From positions 30,811,232-30,875,231 of the forward strand of contig NC_072794.1 in NCBI RefSeq assembly GCF_028583425.1: a stretch of 64,000 nt of DNA, read 5' to 3'. The DNA is from Eublepharis macularius (taxonomy: Eukaryota > Chordata > Lepidosauria > Squamata > Eublepharidae). The notes under the pieces were generated by a model, which made no database searches, had not been told where the DNA came from, and worked only from the letters and a program-made list of their open reading frames with translations. Positions 11,703-26,700 of this stretch are shown here, one piece after another (the stretch's first letter is position 1; the number at the start of each line of letters is the position of its first letter). The translations under genes and the position numbers were made by a program.

Positions 11703-14700
11703 CTGAATAACACATAGAACACATCAGTGAAAGGTTAACAAGACAAGTGATGCCTTTCATCTCTAAAGGAGGATCACCCAACCTGCGCAGGGCACCATAC
11801 CAATTGTACCCTAGTATCATTTACGGGAATCTAATAACTGCATGTCCTACTTCTTGGTCTCAATCCTGCTATGCATGCACATAGGGTAGAGCCAATGACC
11901 TGTGCTAATGTTGATTGGCCGTTTGGGAAAGCGGGGTTCAGCTGAGCCCCCTGCTCATAAGCCAACTGATCAGGGCTGTCAGCAAACTTCCAAAAGGAAC
12001 TGCACAGACAGAGTGCTGGTAATCTGGAATACATGAGAAACAACACATGCAATTCCAGTGCTCACATATAGGATTCTTCATCCAGCTAGTATGCACACCT
12101 AATCTTATTTTCCTGTTTATAGGTCCAGCTATCTGGCTGGAAGCTTACTGTTAAAAAAAATCTACTAGAAGTATTAATGCAAGTAATAAATGCAATGATA
12201 TGATATTCTATCAACAGTTTGTTTGTTTTAAGTACAGAATTCTATCAGTGTCTTGAGTTTGTATCCTGGTTTCCATGGTTGCACCGCAATCTCTCTGCTA
12301 CAAAGCACTAAACAAGGGGCAATAAAGATGTGTTTGTAAAAATGTATGAGTGCATACATGTATGTGTGTGTACTAAGGTTAAAAAAAAATACGGAAACAG
12401 CAAATTGATTTTAGCCCTCCCAATTCCTGAGGCTCCAGGCAATTCATTTCAATCAGGCTAGCTCAGAAGTCCTCCCAGAAAAAACGTACTCTTTGGGTCT
12501 CTTCTGCTCTGCTGAGTTAGATTTACCTCACCCCATAAAAGGCCTGCCTCCCATTCAGTAGTTCACAGTACATGTGGATGTCATGAATGAAACAATAGTT
12601 ATTGCATAATTCACAGAAATAGATAAACTCACCTTGCGGACGTCAACAAAGTTCTTCCCAAAGAATGAGGTACAGCTGTGATACTTGGCCAGTGGGTCCA
12701 GCATCTCTGGCTTATGCTTGAATAGCCAAACCTAGATGGGAAGGGCAAACAATGAGCAGCCGCAAGCACTCTTAATTCAGGACAAACTTTGCCAGTGCCA
12801 AAGACCCTCTCCCCAAAGGTACCAAACAGGTACCCCAAAAAATCACTAAAAAACACAAGAGCGAGAGGTGAGGAGCATGACGTATTCAGAAAAGGAACAC
12901 TGACAAAACATTTAGCAACAGTATAGGAATACCACCGTAATTTGGACTGCTACTTCAACAAGGTATCAAGGAAAGTGGGAGCAGTGCTCAGTTTCTAATA
13001 GGAGACGGATGCCAGGGCCAAAATTATATCAATCTTTACAAATTTGGAACAATGGCTCCCCCAAGATTTTTCACGCATTATAGCAAATCTATCCATAAAT
13101 AAAGATTTCCAGATATCTAAAAGTCAGTCCATACACAATTGCCTTCTATATGTGATATGTTCAAATTTGATTAGTTTATAAGGTCTTCAGTCCAGTGATT
13201 TACAGGAAGTGGGCTTTTGTCTGTCTAATGCTGAAGTATTTTAGCACCTGTAAGGGCACAGAGGGTCCATTTCCATTGAGCATCAGTTAGATTCCAAGAG
13301 ACAGGCAAGTAACTGAACAGTACATTAACATTCTCAAAAATAAATGAGTTTTCTAACAAAAAATTAATGTGACTAACAACTTCCTCCCGAAAGGGCTGAA
13401 TGACATCAACAGTTAGACGCTGTGCTTAAAGTTTTAGTAAAAACACACTGTGGTGTCCAAGTCACTGTAAACATAATTTTTTGCTGAATAAGTCACAGTT
13501 CTGATTTTGTCCAATTAACTGAATAACTAGACAGATCACCAAAATTATTAATCAAACTCATTAATTCAGAAATGGAAGGATGAGGTTTTGAAATAAATAA
13601 TAAAAGATAAAAGATCATCTGTATATAAAATAACTTAAAATTCTGAAGAGTTACGTACAGAGTTATGTATATTATTACTTTATCTAATAGCACAAACCAG
13701 AGGTTCCAAACATAAATAAAAAATGAGAGGAGAAAGAGGATAACTTTGCCTAAGTACCTCTTTCAAGAGGGAATGGTGCAGAAAAAATACCATTGGTCTG
13801 TACTCTAGATCTAGGGAAAGAATACAAAATTCATTCTAGGGAATAAATACAAAATTTCAATCCATTTCAAAAGTTTGGTGTAGTGATTAAGAGCGCCGGA
13901 CTCTAATCTGCTGAACCGAGTTTGATTCCCCACTCCTCCACTTGAAGACAGCTGAGTGACCTTGGGTCAGTCACAGCTCTCTCAGGGCTCTCTCAGCCCC
14001 ACTCACCTCACAGGATCAAAAAGAGTCCAGTAGCACCTTTAAGACTAACCAATTTTATTGTAGCATAAGCTTTCGAGAATCACGTTCTCTTCGTCAGATG
14101 TTTTGTTGTGGGGATAATAATGACATACTTTGTAAACCACTCAGAGTGGGCATTAAGTTGTCCTGAAGGGCGGCATACAAATCGAATGTTATTAAAATTC
14201 ACAAGGGACGCCAAATTTAGTCAATGTAGCATAAATAAATTTCCAATATATTATGTCAAATGCTTTTTGAGCATCAAGTGATAGAATAGCAACTTGATCA
14301 GATCTCTTTCTATTTAATGCAATTAAATCAACCAGCCTCCTGTCGAGGGGGTGAATGACACTGCCCCCAAGTCTGTATAACATCTGTCAGTTCGCCACCT
14401 GCCCCATGGGTTTTAGTGAGAAAAGGATGTGAGTGCCACTGGATTTTATAAATTGAACTTGGTTTTCTTATGCTATCAGTTTTATATTGTGATGTAACCT
14501 GCTCGGAGCCTGCTCTGCAGGAAGAGTGGAATATAAATAAAATAAAAATAGATCAGTGACCAATCTAAGATTATCAGATCCTTGCCTACTTTATAAAAAT
14601 TCTACATGTACCAAAGTTCTAACAACTTTTTGAAGTCTCTTAGCAAGAATGGCAGGCAGTAGCTTAGTATCCACATTCATCAAAGAAATAGATTGAAAAT

Positions 14701-17700
14701 TTTCACGAGTGTGGATTTTGCCTGGCTTTGGAATGACAGTAATATAAGCATCCTGCAATGATGCTGGCAATACACCAGATTCAAAAATCTATTTTACAAT
14801 TGATATAATTTTAGAATTTTTTAAAAATCTGAAAAGGGTTTATACCATTCAGTAGGGAGATTTACCTGTGCTCATATTCATGATCATAGCCTTCATTTCA
14901 CCCATGTGCAAAGGCTCAGCAAGTCATTGTAGCTGAGCTGTATCTAAATATGGAAGATCATGGTGAGAGAAAAATGTTTCCAGGTCTTCTCCTGATGGTT
15001 CTTTGCCCTTACTATACAATTTAAAATAAAACTTTTGGAACTCTAAATTTATTTCAGGCAAGCTAATATGCATTACATTCTCCTCATCTTTAACCAAAGC
15101 AATATAATGCTTGCTCTTTCACTGCCTTAAATGACAGGCCAATAATCTGCCAGCTCGCTCTCCTCTTTCCCAGTATGACTGGCACAAGCATGTCAAAACA
15201 GGTTCTGCTTTCATTGACAATACATCTTCAGCCTTTTGCAACTCTCGATAGAGAAGGGAGGTCCGACTCACAAAAGCTCCTACCCTGGAAATCTAGCTGG
15301 TCTTTAAGGCGCTACTGAACTAGAATCTTGCTCTTCTACTACAGACCAACACGGCTACCTACTTGAGTCCTAAAACAATTATCCGTGCTCCTTGTCTCTT
15401 AAGCATGGGCTACACATGTGTCAACTGGTAACATTTTGAGGCAGTAGGGTGGGCTGTACTGTTTCAAACCGAAGATGGAAAAAACCCCGTGCTCCCCCAC
15501 AGAAAAACTTGAAGAGAAAGAGGTTCTAGCCGAGCTCTATGCATGCTGTGCTAGACTTCCACTTAAAGGAATCAATTAACATAGGGGAACGCTGAAAACA
15601 GTAATCCTTTCTCTGTGATTTGAAGTGCTGCAGTCTGCAGCAGTCAACCACCTGATGAGAGCCAGTGTGGTGTCATGGCTGGAGTATTAGACTAGGATCA
15701 GGGAGAACCAGGTTTGAACCTCACTTTGCCATGGAAGCTTGCTGGGTGACCTTGGGCCAGGCACACACTCTCAACCTAATCTACTTCACAGGGTTGTTGT
15801 GAGGATGAAACGGAGGGCAGGAGAATTATGTAAACCAGCTTGGGTCCCTACTGGGGAGAAATGTGAGGTCCAAACGAAATAAACAATTTCTGCTGCATAA
15901 GGAGCCCAGGTTTCAGTATGCAAAGATATGGCTGCAATCCATCCATTCACAGAGGTGTTTGTCATTCTTGCCTGTTTCAAAGAAACAGACCATTTCATGT
16001 CTGTTTCTGTGGATTACAAGTGACATGGCCACTCATGAAAAGGAGCTAAGCTAAATGGCAATGGCTAGGAGAAGAATAGTTGATGGAACAAACTTTTTCC
16101 CTACTTACTCAGCTGGGAGGCAACAGGTAGCCAACGAAAGCTGAGAAATTTGCCCGGAACTGCCCGGCAGAAGGGCCACAGCCCAAATGCTACAGGTTTA
16201 AAAATGCATTACCTGTGCTTCTGCTCCGTTGAAGGGTGACAGTGTATAAGTATGGGTGAAAAGACGGACCTGGCAGCAAGGAGAAATGCAGAGTTTAATT
16301 TTTCTACTCTCCCTCCTATGGCACTGGCACTAGAGTCACATTTTGAAAAGTGCAGGAAGACTATCCACCCCACGTCCCGCACAAATATTTACAGCAACCA
16401 GAGCTTCAGAAAATAACCACTCTGGGACCTTACTATTCAATGAGATGGCAGTCAAACTCTAGATTTATACTTGCTAGCAATAAATCAAACCCCTTGATCT
16501 ACAAATTTATCCTTTTCTCCCACACATTTGAATCAGAATCTCTCCCCCATCCCCCAAACTTTGAACACATGAACCTGCTTTATGACCAAGTCTGCTTTAT
16601 GACCTTTCATCTATCAAGGTCCGCAGCAGCTCCACAGCATCTCACGTAGAAATATTCCACATCACCTTCTATTAAACCCTTTTAACTGGTGATATTGGGA
16701 ACTGAACCAGGGACCTTCTGCAAGCAAGGAAGATGCTCTATTGCTAGGCCACAGACTCCCTCCCTTTCTCTAAGGGGTTACTGCAGGTTCAGAAGGTGGT
16801 CCCACTCACCAGCCACATGATGGGTAAAAGTAACTTCCATAAGAAAGAAGGGAGGATTTCATATGTCATGTTGGTCATCACAACACCTGGACACACAACA
16901 CTGGAATACATGCCCTGTTGGGGAAGAGGAGAAACAAAAGCAAGAATCCAACAGATTTAAGCAAGGTATCCAACGATTGCACTCTCTGGGAGAAGGGGAG
17001 GTGGCCTTCGAAATGCTGGATCCCTTAAGAGAAGCTAAGTGCATTACAAAAAAGAAGACAAATGTGATGCAATAGATAGAAGGTCCAGGAGCTCTGGGTT
17101 CAAGATAAGAGACTCACGCTCTCAGCCCAACCACCCAAATACGGGAGTCCCCATCCTCACATCTGTTGGTAGGCTTTGGACAACTTGATGTGTTTCTACC
17201 TCAGTACCCCTGTGTCTTTGAAACAGGAATAACTGTTGTACATATCAGTGTATGTTCACAACACGTGGAACAGCACCTACATATGCAACCGGGAACAAAT
17301 GTTTGCCATCACATATAGGGTTCCAGCTTGTACGCATGCAGATGCTGCACCCATATTTGGGAGAATGCTCATAAAAGGAAACTAGGCCAGATTACTCAAT
17401 TGCAAATGGGGGGTGGGGGGTGGGGCCAGAACACATGCTTCTGTCCTCCTGCTATGTTGCCCTTGTACCATCTGTTGCTCCGATGTGTCATCCTATGCAC
17501 ATTGCACTCATGTGTCATGTGTTTAGGGAATGGAGATTGTGATGCACCCTGCATGTTTTCAAAGCACTACACAGGCAGCAGGAGAAAAGGGTGTTGAAAG
17601 ATAGAACAAAGCCAAAACAACAGCAAGCCCTTCACTAACATAACTCAAATCCTGCGCCGAGAACAAAGGCACTCGTGCACCACTCTGTGCCCTGAACAAA

Positions 17701-20700
17701 TGATGAAATTTATCATGCAAAACAATTTAGATTGCCTAATTTCTTCAACTGCAGAACACAGAGAGCAGCAATTTGTAAAAAAAACTCTACTGTGTTGCCA
17801 AGGGGTAGCAATTCTTTATGATACAGAGAACAATGAACACACTTTGGGAAAGGAAATAGATTTATTTAAGTAATTTAGAGAAATTTCCAAAAAAGAAATC
17901 ATATATACAGAAGAGTCATTGCAAAAGAATAATACATGCTTACATCCCTTCAGCTGCTTGGAATCCCTGAAGGATAACAGCAGACGAGACTCCCTCTGCC
18001 GAAATGCACCGCTCTGTGATGCAGCAGCAGACTAGGCCAAGATTCAAGTTGGGGTGGTCCGATGGGTCTTATATAGGTTTTAGGATACTTGGTTTGATCG
18101 GTGTGTTTGCCCCTTATTCCTAACTGGCCTTAAAGGGGGAATAATATATCCAAGGCCAACTGATGAGCAGTGATATGGCAAGTGTCCAATACAAAGAGTG
18201 CTTCTATCCTCCCTAAAAACCCTGTTATCAGGTGCAATATCTCCCAAATGTAAGACCAAAGTGAAACAGAGAAAAACATCTCCAAGACAGTACAGTCAGG
18301 CCTGGCCCGCAAGGCAGGTTAGGCACAAGATGGAGAATAGGCCATTGCACGAAAAGAATGATCAGTCCTCACCTGCTTGTTGAAATGGCTGTTCAGAGCC
18401 ACACTCGCAAGGTCAGTGGCATATTTCGAGGAGCTGTAGGCTTCTTTGCCTTGGCTGTGCTGGTAGTCGTCAAGGCTGAAGTTAGACCTGCGGGCATTGA
18501 TAGAGGAAGTCCAAATCAGCTGGCTGGGCTTTTCAAGACAGCAAAGCAAAGATTCCAGCTGCCGGATCTGCAAAGACAAGAAATCAAGTTTTTAGAAGAC
18601 AACTTAGAGGAAAAAATGCCCTGTCCCTTGAAGAGATGCCCACTGGGTGGAATTGGGCAGGGAAAGTTTTTCCACTGCATGGAGATAAGTAAAATCATCC
18701 AGCAAATAACATCCCCTCTGTTAAAAGGCCAGCACCGTTTTCCTCCAGGAAGTCTGCAACCTCATGTATAACACGTGACCCACACCAGCATGTACTGCAG
18801 CCTGCCGAGCACTTGACACCACCCCTGTTGTTAACAGTCAGACCCCTCCTCATACTAGAAGGGCAGTTTATGGATATGGAATATCATAAAACCCTTGCCA
18901 GCAAGGCAGCATGGATGCCAGGTGGTCTGGAGACTGGAAAACTACCAAGACATGAGTCACACGGGGAATGGCTGACTTAATGGCCTCCGTGGCCCGGAGA
19001 GCAGCAAAGATAACCAGGCTTCCCGAGACACCTCCTTGCCTAATCCCATCAACACTTTCTCTCTTCCACTTACCTAATCAAGGCCATTGGATGCATCTGA
19101 TAGCCTCCCTCTCTGGTAGATCATCAAGTAATATTTTTACCTATAGTTCAGCCCAGACAGTCATATCATACCTTTCCTAACTTCTTGTCCTACTTCCAGA
19201 CCAGCAATTAATCCATTGTTTTGGAGGCAAGATGCCAGTCAAGCTCCACGCTATGTTTTTGCACTATAACTGGACTGCTCAGCCATATGCTGTGTGTGTG
19301 TGTGTGCGTGCATGCACCACTGGAAACAGGGGAAGGAAGATGGGGTGGGGTAGGACAGATCCTGGGACTGCTCATGTTCTGCAAGTGGTAATTTTCACTT
19401 GGGAACTGGAAACTCAGAGCTACGTTTTCCTCTATTTTTTAAGTTTAATTTTCTTCCCATTGCACACCAAATGGCAGCTAGCCTAGAACTAAAGAAGGAT
19501 CCACATTGGAGAATCAATTTTCAAAGCCATCTATAAAGCCAGCAAGTAGGACAGAATGTACTACCTGCCCAAGTACCTGTAACCTGTTGCTAGCTCCCTT
19601 TATACTTAAGACACAATACCCAGTTGCTGGGCCAAAAGCTTCCCTACCATTATGAAATGCCCAAAAATGTTGGTTTCAAAGACTTCCTGCAGGCCATCTG
19701 GAGTGACACGGTCCTCTTGGCTCATCAGGCCCTCTGCTGTGGTCAGCATCCGGACGGCTCTCCTGGAAACAGAACATAAAGTTGCCACTCATTCTGCAGA
19801 AGAGGGACGGCTGCTATTCTTAAGAAAGAGACTTAATTTTACAATATAATCGTTACTCTATTTCTTACTCTAAGTGTGGGCGGACAGATGCGCATCTGAC
19901 GAAGAGAACTGTGGTTCTCAAAAGCTTATGCTACAGTAAAGTTGGTTAGTCTTAAAGGTGCTACTGGACTCTTTTCGATGTTGTTTAATGTATCAGTTCT
20001 AGAACTGCTTATGCTCTGTTTCAGCATTTCGTCAACTCTGTACAGATTTCAGCTGGTTTTAAATCTTTGGAAATAGACCCTATTACATTATTCATTGAAA
20101 TGTCCTTGAAACTGATCGTACTAACGCTGTGTAAGCCACCTTGAGTCTCAGTGAGAAAGGCAGACTATACACAGTGCAAACAAACAAACAAGGAAGTGCC
20201 TGGAATTTCTTGGATGTTTCTATATGCTGGAGATGCAAACCTTTTTCGTTTTTTGATTAGACTGTAAGACATTTGCCTTCATATCTTGCTTGCAAGATTC
20301 CTGGGAGGCATGTGGTTGGCCATTGTGGGAATCAGAACACTGAATTAGGTCCTTGCTTTGATCCAGTGAGTCTCTATTCTGCGCCCATTCATGTTGCTAA
20401 AGAGAGAGAATCAAAAACTCCCTGGCTGCATGTGCGTTTTTTAAGCTCTGAATCACAGCCACACAGAAGATGGAGGTAGTATCTGTGTTTCATTTTGGAA
20501 GCTTCGTATGACCATAAAGTCACATTGTGGTTGTAAAGAAGTAAACTGCTTTCAGTTCAACAGCCTTCAGTTCAACAGTATTTAAGAGCCTAAGAGAGCT
20601 TTGACTCTTGAAAGCTCACACCCTAGAAATTTAGTTGGTCTTTAAGGTGCTACTGGACCCGAATCTTGCTCTTCTGCTACAGACCACCACTGCTACTGAC

Positions 20701-23700
20701 CTGAAACTATATTCTAGATCAAGGTTTCCTGAACAATTAGGCACCTGATTCTTGGTGTGTGTGTGTGTGTGCGTGTGGAAGGGTGGTATTTCGATGTAAA
20801 GAGTTAGGAAGAGGAGGAAACAGTGGAACTGCCTGTACAGCAGACACAAAGCTGGTGGCAATTATACACAAGTGGCTGATAAGAAGGCAGCCTTGATACA
20901 AACTTGGATGGGAGGATACAGGAATGTATGCATCCATGTTGCTAACGGAGATATCTAGGGACTACAGCCTCCTTGGGCAAGCAGTATGCCTGGTCATCAG
21001 TTCTTCAGTGGTAAAATAGGATCAGGGAAACCTTACCTCGCAGGCTTATCAGCAGGAGAAAAAAGATGAAGATTGTAAACCACATTGTGCACGTAAATAT
21101 TGCTACATAAAAACCAACGCCCATTGTTGTTCCCATGCCACATATATGAAGTAGCACATACTGGGCAAAATGAAACTTTTGATCCACTTGATGATATGCT
21201 AAGCAGTCCTGGTCAATATTTGGACAGGAGACCGTCTAGGAACCCAGTGTGTAATTCTTTGAATCCCTTAGATCATGAGTAGGATACAAGTGTAAATAAA
21301 AATAACCAGTGGCTAGGCTAAATCTTAAAGCCATTTTAGGCCTGTCCCCATAGGACCACCAACCCAATGTACAGCAGGACTAAAAGACAGAATGCAGATT
21401 ATAACTCTACAGCTCTAAAATCATAAGCTGCCCCCTGTGACAGAAACCCTAAATTCAGTATGGCTTAAGAGTGCCTCCCACAGCATCTGAAATCTTGGAC
21501 CCCTGGGGTTAAGTAAGGAAAAACTCAGTCCACATTGGGCCACCTGTCCCAGACTTAGTCCCTTTTGGACAAAGGACGATAGGTTTGGGCCAGATCTTCT
21601 ATTTGTCATGGAAGTGCCAAGCCATTAATAGGGTAGGATTAACATTCTGGGAATTTCCTGATTGGTAAATACCATTTTGGGAATTTTGTGACTGGTCACA
21701 GTAGCCTCTGGCTTTACCTGGGACTGGCTAGAACCATTGGTGAATCTTACAGAGGAGGCCTGGTATTACAAGGAACTCTGTACATGTTCTGAAGAGCCTG
21801 TTGCAAACCTAGACAAAGTGTACTTAGTTACCACGGACCAACTTTATAGCTTTTATTTGAGAGACTGTGTGCTGTGTGATACTGTACTCTTATCTGTTTT
21901 AAGTTTTCTCCCCTTTGCTACCCATTTTGAATCCAACTTCAATCCCCCCCTTTTTTCTATAATAAACCTTTTTATAAAGGCATTTTTTGCTTCATTTTGT
22001 ATAATCTATTTCTCTGGGACACCACTCTGAATCTCTTCCCTATGTGCGAGATCTCATAAGTGCTAAATAGTTGCCGTAAGGTATTTTCCAGGGTTCTCCC
22101 TATTACTCAGGTACTGAGACCTCATTGTAGGTGGCTTCATGGAGGAATGGTCTTTGATCCAGGGCTAGCTATCAGCTGCATAAAAGGTGCCTCCCTCCCA
22201 CTAAGGTTCTCTTTCCTTGTCCTTCACAGGTATTCGCATGGATTGGGCATTTAAAAAAAGAGGCCTTGCACCAAAGGAGACCTCACTGTGGGCAGTTTCA
22301 TGGAGGAATGGTCTTTGATCTGGGGTTAGCTTATAGCTGGGTGCAAGCCCCCCCACCCCACCTACTGGGATTCTCTTTCCTTGGTCTTCATAACTATTTG
22401 CACGAGTTGGGCATCTAAAGAGAGGCTTTGCACTGGAGGGGTGCACCTCTTAGTGAGAGCACAAGGGCTCTTGCCCTGTGACTTTTAGCCTGGAGTGCAT
22501 ATCCAGGGCCCAGCCATTGCACGCAATGTGTGGAAGAAGGCCTCCCCACTACAGGAGAGGGAAAGCTCCACCACTTCCAAATCTGAAGACCAGGAACACC
22601 TGGCATAGAAACACTACCTGTTGGACAATGCTAACATCAAAGCCCTGGACTTTTGTATGGTTCTCTATGATCACTAGCATGTACAATCTGAGGTGTTTGT
22701 GGGATATCTTTGTGGTTGTGGGGACAATTGTTACCTGGAGCAGGATGTATGGTGAATACACAGTTCCAGGAGCTGGTAAATTTGTGACTAGGCTTTATTA
22801 AAGATGGCAAGTATCAGCAAGAATGCTTGTTGCCTATTTAATCTCCGTAGAATCCTAAGAGTAGACAATGCAGAGTCCCCAGTTTCCCTCACCACTTTGC
22901 TGATACTATGCAATAAGTGATCAGTGAAGCACAACATTGCATGCCTTGCTAGGAGGTTACAGGAAGAGGAAATTGACCTGGCTTGCATAACAGAGACATG
23001 GTTGGGGGAAAAAATAACACAATGTGCCTCTCACAACTAATCCTATCTGGTTATGCAGTGCTCTAACAACCCTGCAAAGGTCACAGGGGAGGAAGTGATG
23101 CTGGCTGAGAAGGTGAAGATCTTGAAGGACATTGTGCTCGCCACTTTCAATGAGGTTCAGTTGACCCTGGCTGACTCAGTTAAGCGCCATGGGGCTATAC
23201 TGGATCCAGCACTGCTGCTAGAAAAGCAAGTTATTACAGCTGCAAAAAATGCTTTCTTCCAACTCAGTCTAGCTTGGATGATAGTCCCCTTCCTTGAAAT
23301 AGTGGATGTGGTCACCTGCCACAGTAACATTGAGATTAGACTACTGTAATGCACTTTACATAGGTCTCCCCTTGAAGTCAACTTGGAGACTTCAGTTGGT
23401 GCAGAACGTCACAGTTTTTTTTTTATTACCAGGAGCTAGGTGCAGCATGCTTATTACTCCTATTCTGCCATCACTTCACTTGCTAACCATCAGTTACTGG
23501 GCTCAGTTTAAGGTTTTGGCTATCTCATGCAAATGCCTTCATGGTTCTGATCCCTCATTATCTCTGAAACTGCCTCTCTCTATATATATTCCACCACAGC
23601 AGCTCTGCTAATCTGAACAGGGCCTTCTGCAGGTGCCACCCTGCAAATGGGCAAAATCAACAATGGCCCATATATGTACATTCTCTGTTGTGGACCCCAC

Positions 23701-26700
23701 ATTACAGAATGGCCTGCCCAGAGGGCTTACGAAAGCTCATTCTCTCTTGGCCTTCCACAGACTATGGAAAACTGCATTATTCTGGAGATGTTTTTTTCAC
23801 ACTGGTAATAGGACTATGCTGTAAGGAAATGGTTCAAAGAGTAAAGGGACAGGGACTGTGGACTATACAAGTATGTACTGTCTGTTGCTGTAAGTATGCT
23901 CCTCCTGGGCGAGTCTCAGTGAGAAAAGGGGACTATAAATAATGTAAACAAATAAATAGTTCGAGTACTAACTGGAATGGCCTCTTATCAGCTGTTCAGT
24001 AGAGATATTTTCAGTGATGGCAGCTGGTTACCAGGATGTTTGGCCTAAGGACCCCATATAGAACCCTAGGCCTAAAGTCATTTCCCAGTAAGTAAAGGAT
24101 CCTTTCCTCCTCTTCCTACCATAACATCCTCATCTCTGGAGTTTTGTGTACAACTTACTGGTTTTAAGAAAGATGAACTGGAAAAAGAAGCAGAAGAAGT
24201 ACATAATGGGTTTCACAAAAGGAAGGAAATATTAACAAGTTTTAAGCTTGGATAATCGAGAAAGGGCACGACATGTGACACAAACAAGTGAACAGGAGTG
24301 GGGGGGAGAGAACAAAAAGGTACGGCCAAAATAAAAAGCTAGACCTTACCTGTTGTTACAGACAGAGGAATACGTCTGCCCGTAGGGAGCTAAATCTCAT
24401 GGGCACAGTAAGAGGTATAAACAGACCAACTGGGAACAGAAGAAGCCACTTAGGCGCAGCAAGCAGGGGGGTGCCAATGAAACGGAGAGAGTTGGAAGGG
24501 GCACAAAAGCCAGAGAAGAGGAGGAAGATTAGGGAAGGGCCAGAGAACGCAAGACCTTGAAAGCAAGCAGCAAGTTCACAAAGAACGCGATACCGAAAAA
24601 GGAGACAGCGAAAAGGAGAGGGGGGAAATATGATGCCAGAATTGTTCCAAATACTGATATTGTAACAGGAGTGCAACATGCTCAGCAAATGAAGTTTGGC
24701 ATTTGCCTAGGAGTTTTCCTACACCTCCAGTTGCAGCAGCATTGGAAAAAAAATGGCAAAATTTAGAAAACTTCCAGTTTCTATTGTGCACCCGGCTAAA
24801 CTTACTGGCAACATCCAACACAACACCATTTTCCCTAACTTTTTTCTATTGAGGCTCAGAATTAGAGTGTGCAGATAGACTGTGCAAAAACTGGAAGGAA
24901 AGGTACATTTTGTCCGGTAAGGTATCTGTACTGGATTCCAATGTAAAAGTGATACATTCAGAGTCTCCCAAGAGGAAAACCAAAAGGCCCCCAAAGGTTA
25001 CAGAAAAATATGCATCCTCCCTTTCCCTGCCCCACCCTTTTGTTCTAAGGATGATCCCCTGGCAGCCCAACCCAGGCTAGCACTTTCTCTTTGTCCCCCG
25101 ACAGAGCTCCTAATTCCAAGGACCTTTTTAGGTTTATCAAGGGGCCTGGGTAGTTTCTTCCAAATCAACCCATGGACCCGGGTTCTGCTCTTACATCAAG
25201 AGTGAACAGCAACAGAGCCTTTGGAAGAGTTCTCCAACTTTTGCCCCGTTCAAAATATGACTTGCTTGCTTTTTAAATACTTCCAATCACAGTTATATTC
25301 TTTCTTCAGGCCATATTTATAAGTCAGTCATCCTGTTGAACTAATGGGTTAGATCCAGATAAAACTGGCAATTTGCACTAACTCTCCCTTCCCATTACAG
25401 ACTTGCTCCTTCATGCTGTTCCCCAGGGCAGCACTTCATGGAGATCGGTGGGCTGCAATGGGAGATAGAAAGGTTCCAAGATATTGTACTAACAGAAAAC
25501 TGAGTCTAGAGCCATTCCAATAGGCTTATTATCTCAGCATGTAATGGGTTGGATGGAGGGCAGCATTACCATGGGTGCAAGGACTTGCATCTGCAGAGCA
25601 CAACATCCTTGGCTCCCAATCCCATGACAGCCCAAAACATCCCCTGAAATCCTGCTTCTCTGGAAGCCATTTTTGGCTCCCACGGGATGGAGCCAAAGAA
25701 GTTGCTCTTCATGGGCAGAAGTGTTTGCATTGCGAACTTAAAAAATAAACACGGGTGCTTAAATATTCTGCAATATTTCATTCATTCTACAATATGCTTG
25801 CTCAAACACGGGGTTTGATCTTACGTGGGGAGAGGAAGGAGGGGACCCACCCTAACAGATGAAGTTAATGGGGGCAGGGATCAGTGATTTGGGGCTGTGT
25901 TCAACCGAACTCGTTTCTGATCCTCTTAATACTTTTATCTTCGTATCATGAAATGTAGCTCTGTAACAGTAAAGGCCAGAAATGTACTTCGCACCTAAAA
26001 CAAACTTTGACATTCTCAGAATTCTAGTCAGATCACTCACAAGCAAAGAAGTGGATAAACAAGATGGCAGCCTTGGGTTAAAAAAAATGTTTTCTTCATG
26101 ATACAAAGAGTAAACGTTATGGCAGTCTGTCACAGATGAAAGAGATCCATGTAAGTTACATGGGCTTAGGTTTGTAGCATGGACAATGATGAAGATGAAG
26201 GTCTACAGTTTCATTCGGCCACCTAAATCTCCTACACACTGAAATATCCATCCATCCCTTCCCTCCATTCACAAAGCCAGGCAGGGAATCAAGATCAACT
26301 GGTCAGTTCGACGTGCTTTACCTGGAGAAGAGGCCACGCACAAAAGCCGAGAAGCTGACACGTGGATTTACCATAATTCCAGCGTTCAAGTAGAGATAAT
26401 CAATATGCTGAAACCTACACAACAGAATTAATTACTGTTACTTACTGCCGGAAGAGAAGGAAAATCTTGTACACCCGCTATGCAAAACTGGTCACACAAA
26501 TACAGGACTGTTCAGGAAACAACTGGTCTAATTCTGCATATACAAGTTCCTAGTCTCCCCCACCCCCAGTTACAGTTCTCCAATTACATCTCACTCTTCA
26601 GAGGTGGCAAAGTGTTTGTTACCGCAGTAGCGTGGTACCAAAAAAGCATCTCTATTATGCCACAATGAAGGCCCAAAGATCCGCCATGGTAATTCCCCCT

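Larger units (their letters stand above)
12990..15250 (-). mobile_element. L1-type LINE fragment (reverse transcriptase), old and split
   Basis: Read on the - strand, pieces in order give [14 protein letters not shown]-like upstream sequence, then the reverse transcriptase stretch [19 protein letters not shown]. Next come [27 protein letters not shown] and [20 protein letters not shown]...NWTKSEL, each matching an L1 domain in the right order. Stops and frame changes are many, so it is dead. A SINE and a tail-repeat insertion (13873-14190) interrupt it. It lies within HSD17B7 intron 7. Confidence 0.8.
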
